Of a stretch of 64,000 nucleotides of DNA, positions 15,824 to 25,296 are shown piece after piece. The notes beneath the pieces were generated by a model that saw only the letters and a list, made by a program, of their open reading frames with translations, was not told the origin of the DNA and made no database searches. Origin of the DNA: a bacterium C-53 (GTDB lineage Bacteria > Bacillota > Clostridia > Lachnospirales > Lachnospiraceae); contig RAZD01000008.1 in the NCBI GenBank assembly GCA_003612525.1, positions 1-64,000 on the forward strand, written 5' to 3'. Every line of letters starts with the position of its first letter. Positions within the stretch are counted from its first letter, which is position 1. Both the position numbers and the translations under genes were made by a program.

Positions 15824-17049
15824 CGGAAAGATTGTTTACGAAAAATTTTACGCTTCTTATTTTGGGGCAGCTCACATCTTTGTTTGGAAATTTTATATTG
15901 AGACTGGCATTATCCATGTATATACTGGAAGTGACTGGTTCAGCCGCCATATTCGCAGGGATATTGTCAGCAGCGACAGTTCCGACTATTCTGTTGTCGC
16001 CGCTTGGCGGCATTCTGGCGGACAGGGCAGACAGACGGAATATTATGGTAGCTCTGGACGCGCTGACCGGCGTATCGGTTTTATGTGCGGCGATATTTCT
16101 GACCGAACATAATGCCATTGCCGTAATTGGCACGCTGCTTATCCTGCTTTCTGTTTTAGGTGCGTTTGAAACGCCTACCGTTCAGGCGTGTATTCCCACT
16201 ATGTTACAAGGTGACAATATTATGAAAGGGAATGCTGTTGTAAATCAGGTGGCTTCTTTATCCTGTTTGACAGCGCCTGCGTTGGGTGGTGTATTGTATG
16301 CCATGTTTGGACCCAGGCCCGTATTGTATGCAAGTGTTGTATGCTTTTTTATTACTGCGCTGTTTGAGTGTTTTATAAAACTGAGCTATCCGCGTATTCA
16401 GGGAGAGGGAGGCGTGCTCCGGATTGTAAAACAGGATTTTTTTTCAAGTATGAAGTATATTTCAAAAGAACAGACGAGTATATCAAAAATGTTACTCTTA
16501 ACGGCACTAACAAGGTTTTTTGTGATGGGCGTTACCATAGTCGGACTGCCCTTTCTTGTACGGACTGTACTTGGGTTTAATGCAAAGTATTATGGGGCTG
16601 CAGAAAGTACGCTGGCAGTTGCAACAATTCTGGGGAGCATTGCAGCGGGAGTTTTTGCAGAGAAATTGAAACTGGATAAATTATCTGTTCTGTTTGCCTC
16701 TCTGGGTATTTTTATGCTCCCTGCCGGTGTTGTTTTCCTTTTGCCGGTGGATGCCATCATAAAATATATTGTCACGATTGTATCGTTCAGCGGTGTGCAG
16801 GCTGTCGTCAGTATAGTGTCTGTTTTTGTCGTTTCCCTCATACAACAGAGGACGCCAAACCATTTAATCGGGAAGGTGATGGCTTATACATCGGCGGTTA
16901 CATTGTGTGTTCAGCCCATAGGACAAATTGTGTACGGTTTTCTGTTTGACAGATTTCACAGTACCGTATATTTCGTCTTAATTCCGACGGGTATCATAGT
17001 TTGCATTATGGGACTGGCTGCAATGATCTTTTTCAGGAAAACCAATTAA
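15820..17049 (+). CDS. MFS transporter
   Basis: 409 residues and about 12 membrane segments. The loop after segment 2 carries the MFS motif GGILADRADRRNIM. It resembles drug-efflux MFS proteins of the MefA/macrolide-exporter group in length and in the motif set. The gene is coupled to its TetR regulator. The substrate is unknown. Confidence 0.9.
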   Translation: MTERLFTKNFTLLILGQLTSLFGNFILRLALSMYILEVTGSAAIFAGILSAATVPTILLSPLGGILADRADRRNIMVALDALTGVSVLCAAIFLTEHNAIAVIGTLLILLSVLGAFETPTVQACIPTMLQGDNIMKGNAVVNQVASLSCLTAPALGGVLYAMFGPRPVLYASVVCFFITALFECFIKLSYPRIQGEGGVLRIVKQDFFSSMKYISKEQTSISKMLLLTALTRFFVMGVTIVGLPFLVRTVLGFNAKYYGAAESTLAVATILGSIAAGVFAEKLKLDKLSVLFASLGIFMLPAGVVFLLPVDAIIKYIVTIVSFSGVQAVVSIVSVFVVSLIQQRTPNHLIGKVMAYTSAVTLCVQPIGQIVYGFLFDRFHSTVYFVLIPTGIIVCIMGLAAMIFFRKTN

Positions 17050-17222
17050 GCGAAACTACGGTACATTTTGGAAAACGGATAGTTTAGGAGATAAAGAAAC
17101 ATGAGATTAAGCTAAAATTGCTTGATACACGTTCATATAACGGAATGACAGATTTAAATTATGTGCGGAGATAATGAATGGTTTGAAGAAGCCATGATGC
17201 CGATAGGGAGAAGATTTTAAAA

Positions 17223-17672
17223 ATGAATATCAGAGAATATCAATCAACAGATTGTAAAGCGCTGACAGAACTTTTTTATCATACGGTTCATACAGTAAAC
17301 GCAAAAGATTACACAAAAGAACAATTAGATGTATGGGCGACAGGACAGGTGAATTTGAAAGAATGGAACCGGTCACTCCAAGAGCATTTCAGTATTGTTG
17401 CGACCGATGATGATGTTATTATAGGATTTGGGGATATAGACAAGACAGGCTATCTTGACCGATTATATGTTCATTCAGATTATCAGGGAAAAGGAATTGC
17501 GACTTCTATATGCAATCGGCTGGAGGCAGCAGTTCAGGAGGACATTGTCACGCATGCTTCTGTTACGGCAAAACCCTTTTTTGAAAAAAGAGGGTATCAG
17601 GTTATCAAAGAGCAGCAAGTAGAGCGGCAGGGAATTTTCCTTACAAATCTTGTTATGATAAAGAAGCGGTAA
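17223..17672 (+). CDS. GNAT family N-acetyltransferase, YafP-like
   Basis: 149 residues. It starts MNIREYQSTDCKALTELFYHTVH and carries IGFGDIDKTGYLDRLYVHSDYQGKGIAT, with the acetyl-CoA loop QGKGIA, then THASVTAKPFFEKRGYQV. This set matches the YafP branch. YafP proteins have been linked to detoxification and stress survival; the substrate is not fixed. The 17050-17222 gap contains no supported gene. Confidence 0.88.
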   Translation: MNIREYQSTDCKALTELFYHTVHTVNAKDYTKEQLDVWATGQVNLKEWNRSLQEHFSIVATDDDVIIGFGDIDKTGYLDRLYVHSDYQGKGIATSICNRLEAAVQEDIVTHASVTAKPFFEKRGYQVIKEQQVERQGIFLTNLVMIKKR

Positions 17673-17763
17673 AGTCCGGTTTTTATTCTGCTTGGTTTGA
17701 TTCCCTTTCAAAAAGAAAAGTGTCAGAAATTCCATGAAGTTGAGAAATTTTTGACACCGAAAA

Positions 17764-17836
17764 TGGAGATAGCGAGACTCGAACTCGTGACCTGTACGTT
17801 GCGAACGTACCGCTCTCCCAACTGAGCTATATCCCC
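17764..17836 (-). tRNA. tRNA-Ala(CGC)
   Basis: 73 bases. Acceptor GGGGATA/TATCTCC (one G-U), D stem GCTC/GAGC, anticodon stem GTACG/CGTAC with loop TTCGCAA (anticodon CGC), T loop TTCGAGT, discriminator A. It lies on the strand opposite to its flanking genes. Confidence 0.92.
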
Positions 17837-17933
17837 ATTTATGTTAATTATAGCATGTTAATACCAAATTACAACATAATTTTCAAAAAATCGAAAGTTT
17901 TGTATGTATAAAAACGGTTTCATAAAATTTTTC

Positions 17934-17964
17934 TTGACCACACAGTAACTGTACGGTTTACGAT
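17934..17964 (+). promoter_or_regulatory. MerR-type promoter (19-base spacer)
   Basis: TTGACC (17934-17939) and TACGAT (17959-17964) are 19 bases apart, the over-long spacing that MerR activators untwist. The spacer holds ACAGTAACTGT followed by ACGG. The same architecture and sequence recur at 53307. Confidence 0.65.
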
Positions 17965-18001
17965 GGCAATAACAACTATGAAAGAAAGGAAGAAAATTGA
18001 T

Positions 18002-19186
18002 ATGAAAAAGATGAAAGCAGTATGGATTGGGGTTGCCGCTGTTGCTGTTGTGGTTGGAGGTTTGTGGTTGATTTTTGGAAAGAAAATCAGGGTACTTTAC
18101 ACCTCTCTGAATAGTTTTAAGGATGAAAATCTTGCGTATACATTTCAGCATACGCCTGAGGTTCAGCCAACGAAGAAAATAAGCAGAGGTGAGGGAACAT
18201 TCTCATTCCAAAAAGATAAGGATCATTTACTGCCCGGGGAGTTTTCGTTTCAGGATATTCCGTGTCGGACAGGAGATTTTTTGGAGGATACAAGAACTTC
18301 CGGCTTGCTAATTATCCAGGATGATGTTATAAAGTATGAAAAGTATTATTTCGGAGGAGATGAAAATACATTATTTTCTTCCAACTCCATGGGGAAGTCT
18401 TTTGTATCTGCCCTGATGGGAATTGCTGTTTCGGAAGGGTACGTGGAGAGTGTGGAAGATCCGATTGGAAAATATATTCCTGAATTTGTCGGTACGAAGC
18501 TGGAAAGCATTCCGATACGGGCATGTCTGCAGATGGCCTCCGGCATAAACTTTAATGAGGATACGGACATGAGCAGCTTTTCCATGCGAACGCTGATGGG
18601 AGTTCCTGCCATGAAAGTGATTTCAAAGTATGGAATGCAGGAAGAGCCTTATACATATCGCCGGTATTTGAGTATTAATACGGAAATTCTGGGTGAAGTG
18701 ATCACGAATGCCACTGGAATGAGCCTTGCCGAATATATGGAAGAAAAGCTGTGGAAACGGATTGGAGCGGCCCATGATGCGTATTGGACGCTGAGCAATG
18801 GCACGGAACTTGCGATGGGAGGACTGAGTGTGTCTTTGAGAGATTATGCCCGGTTCGCAAGATTGTATCTGAACGGAGGCAGTTATGAAGGTGAGCAGAT
18901 ACTTCCGCCGGAATGGGTAAGAGACAGTTTGGATATCAGCGGGGAGTATTCAAAGCCGGGGGCAAATAATGACGCCTATAATGAGATCGGGTATGGCTAT
19001 CAGTGGTGGATTCCGGAAGGCAGTGAAGGAGAATTTATGGCAATTGGCGTCTATGGACAGTGGATTTATGTCAATCCGACGGAAAATGTCATCATTGTCA
19101 AGACGAGTGCGGACCCCGATTTCATGGAAAAAGGTTACGAACTGAAGCACGTGGAGTTTTTCCGTGCGGTCGCAAAAGGAATCTGA
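18002..19186 (+). CDS. Membrane-anchored serine hydrolase (class C beta-lactamase fold)
   Basis: 394 residues from ATG 18002, with AAAGGAAG upstream; an earlier in-frame ATG (17963) overlaps the promoter -10. One N-terminal membrane segment (about 5-25) is followed by an outward-facing domain. The catalytic SxxK is SMGK (Ser129-Lys132), and the second motif is YLSIN, a YxN-type variant. A GVYGQWIYV strand stands where the KTG-like motif should be. Such proteins are esterases, D-amino-acid peptidases or penicillin-recognising enzymes. The activity is open. A short GGCC-GTGA-GGCC hairpin with TTTT follows the stop. Confidence 0.85.
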   Translation: MKKMKAVWIGVAAVAVVVGGLWLIFGKKIRVLYTSLNSFKDENLAYTFQHTPEVQPTKKISRGEGTFSFQKDKDHLLPGEFSFQDIPCRTGDFLEDTRTSGLLIIQDDVIKYEKYYFGGDENTLFSSNSMGKSFVSALMGIAVSEGYVESVEDPIGKYIPEFVGTKLESIPIRACLQMASGINFNEDTDMSSFSMRTLMGVPAMKVISKYGMQEEPYTYRRYLSINTEILGEVITNATGMSLAEYMEEKLWKRIGAAHDAYWTLSNGTELAMGGLSVSLRDYARFARLYLNGGSYEGEQILPPEWVRDSLDISGEYSKPGANNDAYNEIGYGYQWWIPEGSEGEFMAIGVYGQWIYVNPTENVIIVKTSADPDFMEKGYELKHVEFFRAVAKGI

Positions 19187-19187
19187 T

Positions 19188-19211
19188 AAAAGCAGGCCGT
19201 GAGGCCTTTTG
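19188..19211 (+). terminator. Short terminator-like hairpin
   Basis: AAAAG, GGCC-GTGA-GGCC and TTTT lie between the serine hydrolase and cardiolipin synthase. Confidence 0.45.
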
Positions 19212-19231
19212 GAAGTACAAGGGAGATGCAT

Positions 19232-20809
19232 ATGCAGATGGATTATAAAAGTAAGGGGCTTAACCTCTTAAAAAAGGGACAGAAGGGCATCATTCATGCC
19301 ATATTCAGCCGTTTTGGACTGATTTTGCTTTTGCTGATGGTTCAGATTCTTATTCTGTTCGGCATTTTTCAACAGTTTGAGGAATTTCTGCCGCATGTGT
19401 TTGGCGGGACCGTGTTATTTACCTTTCTTATGGTGATTTATCTTCTGAACAGTAAGATTAATCCGACGGCGAAAATCACATGGCTGATCGCAATTATGCT
19501 CCTGCCTGTGTTTGGCGTGCTTCTTTTCTTGTACACACAGAGCGACATCGGACACAGGGCTTTGAAAAAACGTGTGAGTGATATTATTACAGATACGAAA
19601 GATCGCATCCCGCAGTCAGCGGAAACGATGGAACACCTCAGTGCAGTGAACAGGGGAGCGGCGTCATTGGCGCGTTATATGCACAGAAGCGGCTGCCATC
19701 CGGTGTATGAGAATACGTCGGTTCAGTATTTTCCTCTGGGCGAGGACAAGTTTGAGGAAATGCTAAGGCAGCTCGAGGCGGCAAAACATTTCATATTTAT
19801 GGAATACTTTATTGTCGATGAGGGGCTGATGTGGGGCAGGATTCTGGAGATTCTTGCAAGAAAAGCTTCCGAAGGCGTGGATGTGCGCGTTATGTATGAC
19901 GGCGCCTGTGAGTTTGCGCTTCTGCCGCACGATTATCCGAAACGCCTTAGAGCGCTTAATATTAAATGTAAAGTATTTGCACCGGTGTCGCCATTTATTT
20001 CCACGCACTATAATTACCGTGATCACAGGAAAATCCTGGTGATTGACGGGCATACGGCATTCAACGGAGGTGTAAATCTTGCGGATGAATACATTAACGA
20101 GAAGAAAAAGTTCGGGCACTGGAAAGATACGGCTGTTATGCTGAAAGGCGAGGCAGTAAAGAGTTTTGCATTGATGTTTCTTCAAATGTGGGGAATTGAT
20201 GAGGCAAAGGATGAATCTGAGACGTTTCTTTCCTATCCAGCGATGCCGCAGGAGAAAGCGGCAGGCTATGTCATCCCCTATGGGGACTGTCCGCTTGATG
20301 ATGATAAGCTGGGGGAGAAGGTGTATATGGATATCCTGAACCGGTCGCTGGAGTATGTACATATTATGACCCCTTATCTGATTTTAGACGGAGAGATGGA
20401 AAACGCATTGAAATTTGCGGCGGAGAGAGGCGTGGATGTGGTGCTTCTGCTTCCGGGAATACCGGATAAAGCCATTCCTTATGCGCTGGCAAAGACGCAT
20501 TATGCTTCTTTGCTTGAATCCGGCGTAAAAATTTATGAATATACGCCAGGATTCGTTCATGCGAAAGTATTTGTCAGTGATTCAAGGGAAGGGGTTGTCG
20601 GTACGATCAATCTGGATTATCGGAGTCTTTACCATCATTTTGAGTGTGCCACTTACTTTTACGGTACGGACTGTATATCTGACATAGAAGCGGATTTTCA
20701 GAAAACGCTGGCAAAATGCAGACAGGTGTCAATGGAAACCGTGCGTCATGAAAAATGGGCGGTGAAGCTGACAGGGTGTCTGATGAAAGCGGCGGCGCCG
20801 CTGATGTAA
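19232..20809 (+). CDS. cls: Cardiolipin synthase
   Basis: 525 residues. Two N-terminal membrane segments (about 20-75) precede a cytoplasmic phospholipase D fold with two HKD motifs: HRKILVIDGHTAFNGGVN and HAKVFVSDSREGVVGTINLD. It joins two phosphatidylglycerols into cardiolipin and glycerol at the membrane. The length is as usual for Firmicute Cls. ATG 19232 is favoured because AAGGGA is about 8 bases upstream; 19226 and 19238 are alternatives. It lies between the hydrolase and the fab operon. Confidence 0.93.
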   Translation: MQMDYKSKGLNLLKKGQKGIIHAIFSRFGLILLLLMVQILILFGIFQQFEEFLPHVFGGTVLFTFLMVIYLLNSKINPTAKITWLIAIMLLPVFGVLLFLYTQSDIGHRALKKRVSDIITDTKDRIPQSAETMEHLSAVNRGAASLARYMHRSGCHPVYENTSVQYFPLGEDKFEEMLRQLEAAKHFIFMEYFIVDEGLMWGRILEILARKASEGVDVRVMYDGACEFALLPHDYPKRLRALNIKCKVFAPVSPFISTHYNYRDHRKILVIDGHTAFNGGVNLADEYINEKKKFGHWKDTAVMLKGEAVKSFALMFLQMWGIDEAKDESETFLSYPAMPQEKAAGYVIPYGDCPLDDDKLGEKVYMDILNRSLEYVHIMTPYLILDGEMENALKFAAERGVDVVLLLPGIPDKAIPYALAKTHYASLLESGVKIYEYTPGFVHAKVFVSDSREGVVGTINLDYRSLYHHFECATYFYGTDCISDIEADFQKTLAKCRQVSMETVRHEKWAVKLTGCLMKAAAPLM

Positions 20810-20839
20810 AATGCAGAATAAAAACAGCAAAGGAAATGC

Positions 20840-20877
20840 AGGGGAGGATGTTCCATTTGGAATACCCTCCCTATTTG
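20840..20877 (+). terminator. Terminator of cls
   Basis: GGGGAGG/CCTCCC with an inner TTCC/GGAA stem. The T tract is weak (TATTTG). Confidence 0.55.
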
Positions 20878-20911
20878 CGTAATTCAGAAGAAAAATTATT
20901 AGAAAAAACAG

Positions 20912-20940
20912 TTGACAAATTTGATTGATGGTCATATACT
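20912..20940 (+). promoter_or_regulatory. Promoter of the fab operon
   Basis: Consensus TTGACA (20912-20917), a 17-base spacer and TATACT (20935-20940). This is a near-ideal housekeeping promoter. A TTTGAT half-site lies inside the spacer. Confidence 0.88.
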
Positions 20941-20945
20941 TTGCC

Positions 20946-20976
20946 TATCAAAACATTTGATAATCAAACAATTTGA
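20946..20976 (+). promoter_or_regulatory. Overlapping FabT-like operator dyads
   Basis: Three palindromes share arms: TATCAAA-ACA-TTTGATA (20946-20962), TTTGA-TAA-TCAAA (20956-20968) and TCAAA-CAA-TTTGA (20964-20976). They cover the transcription start of the fab operon. TTTGA-N3-TCAAA is the known core of FabT/MarR sites in streptococcal and lactococcal fab operons, and a MarR gene closes this operon. Confidence 0.75.
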
Positions 20977-21015
20977 GAAGCAAAGTAAATGAAAGCATGA
21001 AGGAGAATGAAAATT

Positions 21016-21246
21016 ATGTTGGAAAGAGTAAGCGAAATTATCAAGGAACAGTTAAACACAGGAGCAGCGGAAATTACGGAAGCGACAAGCTTTAAGGATG
21101 ATCTGGGAGCGGACTCTCTTGACTTGTTTGAACTTGTAATGGCGCTTGAAGAGGAATACAACATTGAGATTGATTCCAATGATCTTGAGGCGATGGCAAC
21201 GGTTGGCGATGTGATTGAGTATATGAAATCGAAGGGTGCAGCGTGA
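21016..21246 (+). CDS. acpP: Acyl carrier protein
   Basis: 76 residues from ATG 21016; AAGGAG is about 10 bases upstream, while the earlier ATG at 21007 is only one base from it. The phosphopantetheine attachment Ser lies in LGADSLDLFELVMALEEEY, the standard ACP motif. The protein is acidic, small and helical, and carries growing acyl chains between the Fab enzymes encoded next. It is the first gene of the fab operon. Confidence 0.96.
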   Translation: MLERVSEIIKEQLNTGAAEITEATSFKDDLGADSLDLFELVMALEEEYNIEIDSNDLEAMATVGDVIEYMKSKGAA

Positions 21247-21321
21247 GAAAAATCCGCAGACCCTGTGCGGTCGGAAGCGCTTTGAGAGGTGTCATGTGAG
21301 GGCAGATAAATGGAGGCTGGA

Positions 21322-22260
21322 ATGAAAACAAGGGTAACAGAACTTTTAGGAATCGAATATCCCATTATTCAGGGAGGCATGGCCTGGGTTGCCGAGTATA
21401 ATCTGGCGGCGGCCGTATCGGAGGCAGGCGGACTTGGAATTATCGGGGCGGGCGGCGCTCCGGATGAATTTGTGAGGGAGCAGATTCAGAAGACAAAGGC
21501 TGCGACGAAGAAACCGTTCGGAGTAAATATCATGTTGATGAATCCTGAGGCGGACCGTATAGCGCAGGTGATTGTTGAGGAAGGCGTGAAAGTAGTCACG
21601 ACCGGCGCCGGCAATCCCGGAAAGTATATGGCGATGTGGAAGGAGGCCGGGGTCAGAGTGATTCCGGTGGTTGCAAGTGTTGCAATGGCAAAACTTATGG
21701 TGCGTTCCGGCGCTGACGCTGTGATTGCGGAGGGAATGGAATCCGGTGGACACATTGGTTCTGCGACGACGATGACACTTGTTCCACAGGTGGCCGATGC
21801 GGTGGATGTTCCTGTGATTGCCGCAGGTGGAATCGGCGATGGAAGAGGATTTGCCGCCGCGATGATGTTAGGCGCACAGGCGGTGCAGATGGGTACACGT
21901 TTTGTTGTGGCAAAGGAGTCTGTCGTACATCCGGCATATAAGGAAAAGATTATCAGGGCAAAAGATATCGATTCCGAGATTACGGGTATGAGCACGGGCC
22001 ATCCTGTACGCCAGATCAGGAACCAGATGACAAGAGAGTACTTAAAGCTTGAAAAAGCAGGGGCTTCATTTGAAGAACTGGAACATATCACACTCGGTGC
22101 GCTGAGAAAGGCTGTAGTGGACGGCGATACGGTGAACGGAACGCTGATGGCGGGTCAGATTGCAGGTCTTGTGAGTAAGGAGCAGACTTGTAAGGAAATG
22201 ATAGAAGAGATTATGAGTGAGGCGGAAACGTGTCTGGAGAACGGGCGCTCGTTCTGTTGA
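21322..22260 (+). CDS. fabK: Enoyl-ACP reductase II (FabK)
   Basis: 312 residues from ATG 21322; GGAGG lies 5 bases upstream, inside the overlapping ATG 21310 alternative. FMN-dependent TIM-barrel enzyme that reduces trans-2-enoyl-ACP with NAD(P)H as the last step of each elongation round. Family marks are PIIQGGMAWVAEYNLAAAVSEAGGLG at the start, the AEGMESGGHIGS catalytic/FMN segment with its His, and AAGGIGDGRGFAAAMMLGA. FabK rather than FabI implies natural triclosan tolerance of this step. Confidence 0.95.
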   Translation: MKTRVTELLGIEYPIIQGGMAWVAEYNLAAAVSEAGGLGIIGAGGAPDEFVREQIQKTKAATKKPFGVNIMLMNPEADRIAQVIVEEGVKVVTTGAGNPGKYMAMWKEAGVRVIPVVASVAMAKLMVRSGADAVIAEGMESGGHIGSATTMTLVPQVADAVDVPVIAAGGIGDGRGFAAAMMLGAQAVQMGTRFVVAKESVVHPAYKEKIIRAKDIDSEITGMSTGHPVRQIRNQMTREYLKLEKAGASFEELEHITLGALRKAVVDGDTVNGTLMAGQIAGLVSKEQTCKEMIEEIMSEAETCLENGRSFC

Positions 22261-22299
22261 TTCAGATACCGTTTAAACGGCAGAAAGGGAGAAAAAATT

Positions 22300-23232
22300 A
22301 TGGGTAAAATTGCATTTGTTTTTCCGGGGCAGGGTTCCCAGTATGTGGGAATGGGAAAAGAATTTTATGAGAAGGTTCCCGTTTCCAAAAGTGTTTTTGA
22401 GACAGCGGGCAAAGAGACAGGGCTTGATATCTGCGCGCTTTGTTTTGAGGAGAATACGGACATTCATATTACGGAATATACGCAGATTGCAATGCTCACC
22501 GTGGAGGTTGCAATTTTAAGGGCAATTGAGGAACAGGGAATAAAACCCGATATGACAGCGGGTTTAAGCCTCGGAGAATACGGTGCAATTGTCGCATCCG
22601 GTGCAATGAAGGAGGAGGATGCGTTTAAGGTTGTGCGCAAGCGCGGAATCTTTATGCAGGAAGCTGTTCCCTCAGGCGGTGCGATGTCGGCGGTGCTGGG
22701 GCTTGAGGCTTCGGTGATTGAGGATACGCTTCAGGGCGTGGAAGGTACGGTATCCATTGCAAATTATAATTGTCCGGGGCAGATTGTAATAACCGGCGAG
22801 GCGGCTGGTGTGGAAAAGGCAGGAGAGAGTCTGAAGAAAGCAGGCGCAAAGCGGGTTGTTCCGCTTAAGGTCAGTGGTCCTTTTCACTCTGCAATGCTTT
22901 CGGGGGCAGGAGAGCAGCTTGAGGGCGTTTTAAATGAAGTGGAATTTTCCTATTTTACGACTCCTTATGTGGCGAATCTGACAGCCGATTACGTTTTTTC
23001 ACCTTCGGAGATCAAACCGCTTCTTGTAAAGCAAGTGTCATCTCCGGTGCGTTTTGAGCAGTCTGTCAGGAGGATGATTGATGACGGGGTGGATACTTTC
23101 GTCGAGATCGGGCCGGGAAAAACGGTTTCCGGATTCATTAAAAAGATCAGCAAAGAGGTAAAAGTTCTGAACGTTGATAAATATGAGGATTTTGAGAAAT
23201 GTGTAAAGGAGTTAAAGGATGCTTCAAAATAA
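22300..23232 (+). CDS. fabD: Malonyl-CoA:ACP transacylase
   Basis: 310 residues. It starts with the oxyanion motif FVFPGQGSQYVGMG. The nucleophile is Ser90 in GLSLGEYGA, and the catalytic His is His196 in SGPFHSAML. It loads malonyl units from malonyl-CoA onto ACP. AGAAAGGGAG precedes the ATG. The last 14 bases overlap fabG. Confidence 0.96.
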   Translation: MGKIAFVFPGQGSQYVGMGKEFYEKVPVSKSVFETAGKETGLDICALCFEENTDIHITEYTQIAMLTVEVAILRAIEEQGIKPDMTAGLSLGEYGAIVASGAMKEEDAFKVVRKRGIFMQEAVPSGGAMSAVLGLEASVIEDTLQGVEGTVSIANYNCPGQIVITGEAAGVEKAGESLKKAGAKRVVPLKVSGPFHSAMLSGAGEQLEGVLNEVEFSYFTTPYVANLTADYVFSPSEIKPLLVKQVSSPVRFEQSVRRMIDDGVDTFVEIGPGKTVSGFIKKISKEVKVLNVDKYEDFEKCVKELKDASK

Positions 23233-23956
23233 AGTTGCAATAGTGACCGGCGCAAGCCGTGGAATCGGCAGGGCAATTGCGGTTGCTCTGGCGGAAAAGG
23301 GCGCGGCAGTAATTGTAAATTACAATGGTTCGAGGGAAAAGGCAGAGGAAGTTGTGGCCGAAATTCGTACAGGAGGCGGAGAAGCGGAGAGCTTTCAGTG
23401 CGATGTTGCAGATTTTGACAAGTGCGGTGCGATGGTACAGGAAATTATACAGAAATATGGCCATGTTGATATTCTCGTAAACAATGCGGGAATTACGAGA
23501 GACGGACTTTTGATGAAGATGAGTGAAAAAGATTTTGATGATGTACTGTCTACGAACTTAAAGGGCGCTTTTCATACAATACGACACCTGTCAAAATATT
23601 TTCTGAAACAGAGAAGCGGGAAGATTATTAACATCTCATCGGTGTCCGGTGTGACGGGGAATGCAGGTCAGGCAAATTACAGCGCGTCAAAGGCAGGCAT
23701 TATCGGTCTTACAAAGAGTGTGGCAAAGGAGCTTGGCAGCAGGGGAATCAATGTCAATGCGGTTGCTCCGGGGTTCATTGAGACGGATATGACGGATGCG
23801 ATGCCGGAAAAGGCGAAGGAAGCAGTTGCGGCGCAGATTACCCTTCGGCGTACGGGCAGACCGCAGGATATTGCAAACGCGGTGGCATTTCTTGCGTCGG
23901 AGGAAGCGGATTATATTACGGGCCAGGTGATTTGCGTAGATGGAGGGCTGGCGTGA
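23219..23956 (+). CDS. fabG: 3-oxoacyl-ACP reductase
   Basis: 245 residues, classical short-chain dehydrogenase. Cofactor motif TGASRGIGRAIA, NNAG near residue 89, and the catalytic Ser-Tyr-Lys set in ISSVSGVTGNAGQANYSASKAG. It reduces 3-oxoacyl-ACP with NADPH. It overlaps fabD and is translated with it. Confidence 0.96.
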   Translation: MLQNKVAIVTGASRGIGRAIAVALAEKGAAVIVNYNGSREKAEEVVAEIRTGGGEAESFQCDVADFDKCGAMVQEIIQKYGHVDILVNNAGITRDGLLMKMSEKDFDDVLSTNLKGAFHTIRHLSKYFLKQRSGKIINISSVSGVTGNAGQANYSASKAGIIGLTKSVAKELGSRGINVNAVAPGFIETDMTDAMPEKAKEAVAAQITLRRTGRPQDIANAVAFLASEEADYITGQVICVDGGLA

Positions 23957-24045
23957 AAAGGCTTTCTTTATCCGGAGGAAAAGCGGCAGCATTCTTCTTT
24001 TGAACGGACGACCGCGGCATGCGGTAGAAAGGTATGGTTATTGAT

Positions 24046-25281
24046 ATGAGCAGAAGAGTAGTAGTTACAGGTATGGGGGCGATTACGCCGACAGGTCTCA
24101 GCGTGGAGGAATTCTGGCAGTCGGTGAAGGCGGGCAGACATGGTTTTGCACCGATCACAAGATTTGACGCCAGCAATTATAAATGCCATGTGGCGGCCGA
24201 AGTAAAGGGATTTGAAGGCAAAAACTATATGGACTTTAAGGCGGCGAAGCGGATGGAGCTTTTCTGCCAGTATGCGGTAGCGGCGGCAAAAGAGGCCATA
24301 GAAGATTCCGGGCTTAATATGGAGGAAGAAGATGCGTACAGAGTCGGATGCAGCGTCGGAAGCGGTGTCGGAAGCCTGCAGGCGATGGAAAGGGAGTACG
24401 ATAAGCTTGTAAACAGAGGACCTTCCAAAGTAAATCCACTTTTGGTGCCTCTGATGGTTTCCAATATGGCGGCCGGAAATGTGTCGATTCAGTTTGGGCT
24501 GAAAGGAAAGAGCATCAATGTGGTTACAGCGTGCGCTACCGGTACGAATTCGATCGGTGAAGCATTCAGAACGATTCAGTACGGCGATGCGGACGTAATG
24601 GTGGCAGGCGGCGCGGAAGGCTCCGTGACCCCGATTGGCATTGCAGGTTTCTGCTCACTGACAGCGCTTTCCAGTGTGGATGACCCTGATAAATGTTCCC
24701 TTCCTTTTGACAGGAACAGAAGCGGATTTGTAATGGGGGAAGGCGCAGGAGTCGTCGTTCTTGAGGAACTGGAGCATGCGAAGGCGAGGGGCGCGAAGAT
24801 ATATGCGGAAGTGATCGGCTATGGCTGTTCAAGCGATGCCTATCATATTACTTCTCCGGCGGAAGACGGTGCAGGCGCAGCAAAAGCGATGGAAAATGCG
24901 GTGAAAGACGGCGGCTTATCCATGAACGATATCACCTATATTAATGCGCATGGAACGGCAACCCATCACAATGATCTGTTTGAGACGAGAGCGGTTAAGC
25001 TGGCGTTTGGGGAACATGCGAAGGATATCCGCATCAATTCCACAAAATCCATGATCGGCCATCTTCTTGGCGCGGCCGGCGCAGTTGAATTTATCGCCTG
25101 CGTAAAAGAGGTGGATGAAGGATACATTCATAAGACGGTTGGCTATATGACGCCGGATGAGGAGCTGGATCTTGATTACTGTAAAGAAGCGTACGAGGAA
25201 GATGTGCCGTATGCACTGAGCAATTCGCTTGGTTTCGGAGGACACAACACAAGTATTCTGATTCGGAAATTTTCAGAGTAG
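24046..25281 (+). CDS. fabF: 3-oxoacyl-ACP synthase II
   Basis: About 411 residues. The Cys-His-His triad of condensing enzymes is present: TACATGTNSIGEA, NAHGTATHHND and GHLLGAAGAVE. It extends acyl-ACP with malonyl-ACP. Two starts are possible: ATG 24046 (MSRRVVVTGMG, as in the family) or ATG 24034. GAAAGG is a little far from the first and too near the second, so the family start is used. Confidence 0.95.
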   Translation: MSRRVVVTGMGAITPTGLSVEEFWQSVKAGRHGFAPITRFDASNYKCHVAAEVKGFEGKNYMDFKAAKRMELFCQYAVAAAKEAIEDSGLNMEEEDAYRVGCSVGSGVGSLQAMEREYDKLVNRGPSKVNPLLVPLMVSNMAAGNVSIQFGLKGKSINVVTACATGTNSIGEAFRTIQYGDADVMVAGGAEGSVTPIGIAGFCSLTALSSVDDPDKCSLPFDRNRSGFVMGEGAGVVVLEELEHAKARGAKIYAEVIGYGCSSDAYHITSPAEDGAGAAKAMENAVKDGGLSMNDITYINAHGTATHHNDLFETRAVKLAFGEHAKDIRINSTKSMIGHLLGAAGAVEFIACVKEVDEGYIHKTVGYMTPDEELDLDYCKEAYEEDVPYALSNSLGFGGHNTSILIRKFSE

Positions 25282-25296
25282 GAACAGGGGTGAAAG

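Noticed and set aside
19763-20362. 199-codon open frame on the minus strand
   Set aside because: It lies wholly inside cardiolipin synthase, whose HKD motifs are intact, and has no ribosome site or protein-like pattern.
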